From positions 8,421,486-8,485,485 of the forward strand of contig NC_092350.1 of assembly GCF_963676685.1 (NCBI RefSeq): DNA of 64,000 bases, given 5' to 3'. Of this stretch, positions 61,037 through 64,000 are shown piece after piece. The first letter of the stretch is position 1, and each line of letters begins with the position of its first letter. Position numbers and translations under genes: made by a program. The DNA comes from Mytilus edulis. Its lineage: Eukaryota > Mollusca > Bivalvia > Mytilida > Mytilidae. The notes under the pieces were generated by a model that made no database searches, had not been told where the DNA came from, and saw only the letters and a list, made by a program, of their open reading frames with translations.

Positions 61037-61205
61037 AACTTTATGTAATGTGACAAGTTTATGTATGTAACTTTAGACAAATGACATACTGATGCTTTTT
61101 AAATTCATGACTCTGTGGATTTTTAAATTGTGATTTCAGTTGATTATATTATAAGACTTCAATTTTTAAACAAGAATTTACTGAATAAAAAATTAAAATA
61201 GTAGC
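61037..61205 (+). terminator. 3' UTR with poly(A) signal
   Basis: AATAAA lies at 61184-61189, about 150 nt after the stop codon, in A/T-rich sequence. It is the first canonical poly(A) hexamer after the stop, so a short 3' UTR is likely. The cleavage site itself is not visible. Confidence 0.65.
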
Positions 61206-62105
61206 TTTCTGACTAGTAAAATATTATGTTTTCTCCACATTGCAAAGAAATATAGGCGTTATTCCACGTTATGAAAATAATGATTTATAATAGTTATTGT
61301 CATCTGTTCTTTTCACTCATACTTACCTGAATATTTAAAACCTAGCTCCATATATATACTTATCCTACCCCCTATAAATTTATAGAGATATGATTGGTTA
61401 AAGGACTACATGTGGTGACTATGTATATTTGATATAGGGTATCCTAAAAAATATAAGGTTAGTTACCATGCATGGTTAGTTACAATATTGGGTTAGTAAG
61501 GAGTTACTTCCCTTACAAAAGAAAAAAGATGGCACAACCCTTTATAAAAACAAAATGGTGTTAAAAAAAATCTGAAAGGATTCAACAGACGGAAGAAATT
61601 CATTATGAAAGGTTGAAATAAATTCAAAAAACATAAATAAAGCTAATACATTTTTATTGTTTGCATTGAATAATTACTTTTCTTTTGAAACAAAAAAGAA
61701 ATCTTGAAGCAGACGAAGAAATTAATACATTTAATGAACGATTGAATAAATTCATCAAACAGATTTAAAGTTGAAAAGTTGTTATATGGAGCATTGTTTT
61801 CTGTATAGACAAATGGAAGAAAGATCTTAATACTAAGTATGGAAGACTTAATCACTTTAATAGGCCACTAGTCAAAGTACCACTTGTGAAGATAGTCGGT
61901 AGAATAAATTCTTTACCAGGTGTTCTAGTGACCCAATACGCTCTCACCCATATGGAATTTACTGACCCCATATATATCGTATTAGGCGACTAACACACCA
62001 TGTAACTGATAATATATTTATCAATTCAAAAACAAAATCAGCAAACATATACAAAAGACATGAAGGCACGTAACATTTTACCACACAGCTACTCTTGAAG
62101 CTTCG
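61206..62105. other. Intergenic, nothing recognised
   Basis: A/T-rich DNA after the gene. No exon, RNA gene or named repeat seen. Confidence 0.4.
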
Positions 62106-62109
62106 TCTC

Positions 62110-62560
62110 TTCCGGATTCGTATAAGAAAAGCAAAATCACAAATAATACTGAAATCCAAGTAAAATTCAAAACGGAAATTCGGAATCAAACATAAAAACT
62201 AAATTCCAAAACACACCAAACGAATGTACAACAACTGTCACTTTCCTAACCTGGCACATGCATTTTGCCATGTAGAAAAAGGCGGACCAAACCTGTCCTC
62301 ATAGCTAGCTCAATCTCTCACTTGTGTGACAGTCGTATAAAATTCCTTTACATTGGCAACGATATAAGAACAAATCAAATACACATAATAAAAACTGTAA
62401 GAATTAGAAATTATTCGAAAAAATGTCTCGTTTAAAAGCGCTGTACAACCATTATAAATTCAGATTATTCAACAACATAAATATAGCTGATCTAATATAA
62501 ATAATACATAAGAACAACAATATAACATGTATAATATCAAAAGACACTTCAACAACTCAA
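62110..62560 (-). repeat. Diverged copy of the 5025-5590 repeat
   Basis: acaactgtcactttcctaac, ctggcacatgcattttgcca, ggcggaccaaacctg and ctctcacttgtgtgacagtc follow the order of the 5.1-5.3 kb copy. Confidence 0.55.
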
Positions 62561-62639
62561 AATATCCAGAAAATCACAAACATTATACAAATTCACATCA
62601 AACTTGCCAAATCATTTGCTGAAGAAAAAGAACCAATTA

Positions 62640-63820
62640 ATGTACTTGATGAATGATTAATATAAATAATTGAACTATTTGACGGATATGAGTTTTATGA
62701 ATTTTAAACAGCGGTATACTACTGTTGCCTTTATATATCTATATTTTGAAGTCTATCAATTGGTATTTGCACGTAGTAGTATTTAGATATCATAGAAACA
62801 TATTTTTTTTCGTTTTCAAATTTAAAGAAAATTGCGTTGATTTTAAATTTGTCGCTTTGATGTCATCCCGAAAAATAATCGAACGATTGATTTTATTGAA
62901 CAGCAGATGTGATGAAAGAAGGCGTTTTACTTCGTTCGAACACTGCACAGTTTGTTATTCTAATCTTGTATAAGCGTACGGATATCCCAGTATTTAACTT
63001 AAAATATATTGTTCATAAGTACTTAATCCCCTACTTAGATTTATTACAGGCTTTTTGACACTGGTAAAACAAATGTATTTGGTATCAAATATGCTTTAAT
63101 CCTAAACATTCTCAATTTAAAAGAGACAAGTGAAAAGAACACTTTTATACCTATTGATTTTGTACACAACAGGGTCAAAATGTAAAAGTTGTTACATCCT
63201 ACTTTAATTCGAACTTTGAAGGAGCAACTGAGATCCCCTCCAGTTTTTGTTTGAGTTCGAGTCGCTCATTCTTTAGTTGCTATGTTGTATTATTTTTACT
63301 GCCTGATGTTCATTGTTCCTTTTTTTGTCAAGTCATTATAACTTTGTATGTGACTTACAATAACATATATTAGTTTTAAAGAAAGGCCTCAAACGACATT
63401 ACAAGTTTTACATGTCTTTGTAAAATTTGCATCGACGGTCTTCGTTAACTTTGCACATGGCATGAATAAAGTTTTATCCTGTCCAGTACGATAGACAACA
63501 TTTCACAGAACATTTCATTGCATTTAAGAAAAAAACATCACTAGAAGTTAACCAATAAAACGTTAACTCAATTTTACCTATATACAAGCTTTAGTAACCT
63601 TGTAATCTCAAGTTTCCAAAATATTCTATACAAAACCCAAATAAAAAAATAATGGTGCTTTGAAATGCCCAAAGTATCTTTTAATGACCCAAAAATGTTT
63701 TTCTGCAATGTCATGTAGAACTCATTGCCTACAATTGTAAATATTATGGTTGTATTAAACCTATAGTAGTTTATAAGGTCTGTTTATCTTTTCTCAAGGA
63801 ATTTGATGCGATTGATATAC
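62640..63820. other. Intergenic, small repeat trace only
   Basis: A cagcggtatactactgttgc end of family E lies at 62710-62729. The remainder shows no gene or named repeat. Confidence 0.4.
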
Positions 63821-64000
63821 AAGTGAGAGGTTTAGCTAGCTATAAAACCAGATTCAATCCATCATTTTTTACACAAGCAATGCAAATGCCTGTACCAAGT
63901 GTGAAATATGATTGATGTTATCCATTCATTCCATATGACGAAATCATTATCTTTCAATCAGTTTAATTGAAGTCTGGAGCTGGCATGCCAGTTAGCTGTT
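63820..64000 (+). mobile_element. Retroelement tail entering from the right edge
   Basis: gaggtttagctagctataaa, ccagattcaatccatc and tgcctgtaccaagtg are the reverse complement of the 5.1-5.3 kb repeat. Then gtttaattgaagtctggagc and tggcatgccagtta reverse-complement the region at 9650-9690 near the RT tail. A plus-strand RT element may continue outside the window. Confidence 0.6.

Noticed and set aside
62733-62973. 82-residue plus-strand reading frame downstream of the gene
   Set aside because: A/T-driven composition, no splice context, no domain; follows a repeat end.

Overview
The window looks like nuclear DNA of a bivalve mollusc, most likely a marine mussel (Mytilus or a close relative). 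It is AT-rich. It holds one intron-rich gene with canonical GT-AG introns and dense interspersed repeats of kinds I associate with Mytilus genomes. That last point is from memory, not a search. I see no rRNA, tRNA, CRISPR or prokaryotic features.

Layout. Positions 1-7119 are intergenic or an upstream intron. They hold a 2.5-kb terminal-inverted-repeat (TIR) transposon with 92-bp ends, a smaller TIR element nested inside it, and reverse-transcriptase (RT) remnants. From 7120 to 61036 the plus strand carries one large gene. I traced 50 consecutive coding exons by eye. Each has an AG acceptor and a GT donor (one GC donor), and every intron phase matches the next exon. The joined reading frame is about 10.05 kb (about 3,350 codons) with no stop until a final TGA. 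The 5' end with the start codon and signal peptide was not found and may lie upstream. Positions 61037-64000 hold a short 3' UTR with a poly(A) signal, then repeat-rich intergenic DNA.

The protein is a giant, apparently secreted mosaic. It starts with three six-cysteine (EGF-like) exons, followed by a long tandem array of fibronectin-III-like modules. Recurring marks are a D-x-(S/T)-P-P-x-x-G-x-x-x-D-G linker, an aromatic W-x-G-F-x-D-x-x-S-G-I strand, a Y-x-x-A-V-G strand and a Y-x-x-T-V-x-A-x-N-x-A-G-L strand. There is one six-cysteine insertion and one exon of 777 nt that carries an extra beta-sandwich-like domain. There are many N-glycosylation sequons and no C-terminal membrane segment. 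An extracellular matrix, adhesion or mucosal role is inference only.

Mobile DNA fills the introns. Minus-strand RT genes of Penelope-like type lie at 16.8-18.1 kb (almost open, one stop), 9.2-10.2 kb, 30.1-30.6 kb and 5.9-6.1 kb. Many shorter repeats look like the 3' tails of such elements. The largest intron (48209-55062) holds a 6.2-kb TIR element, which contains a 2.5-kb TIR element, which in turn contains a retroelement tail. Several exon acceptors directly abut the ends of repeats.
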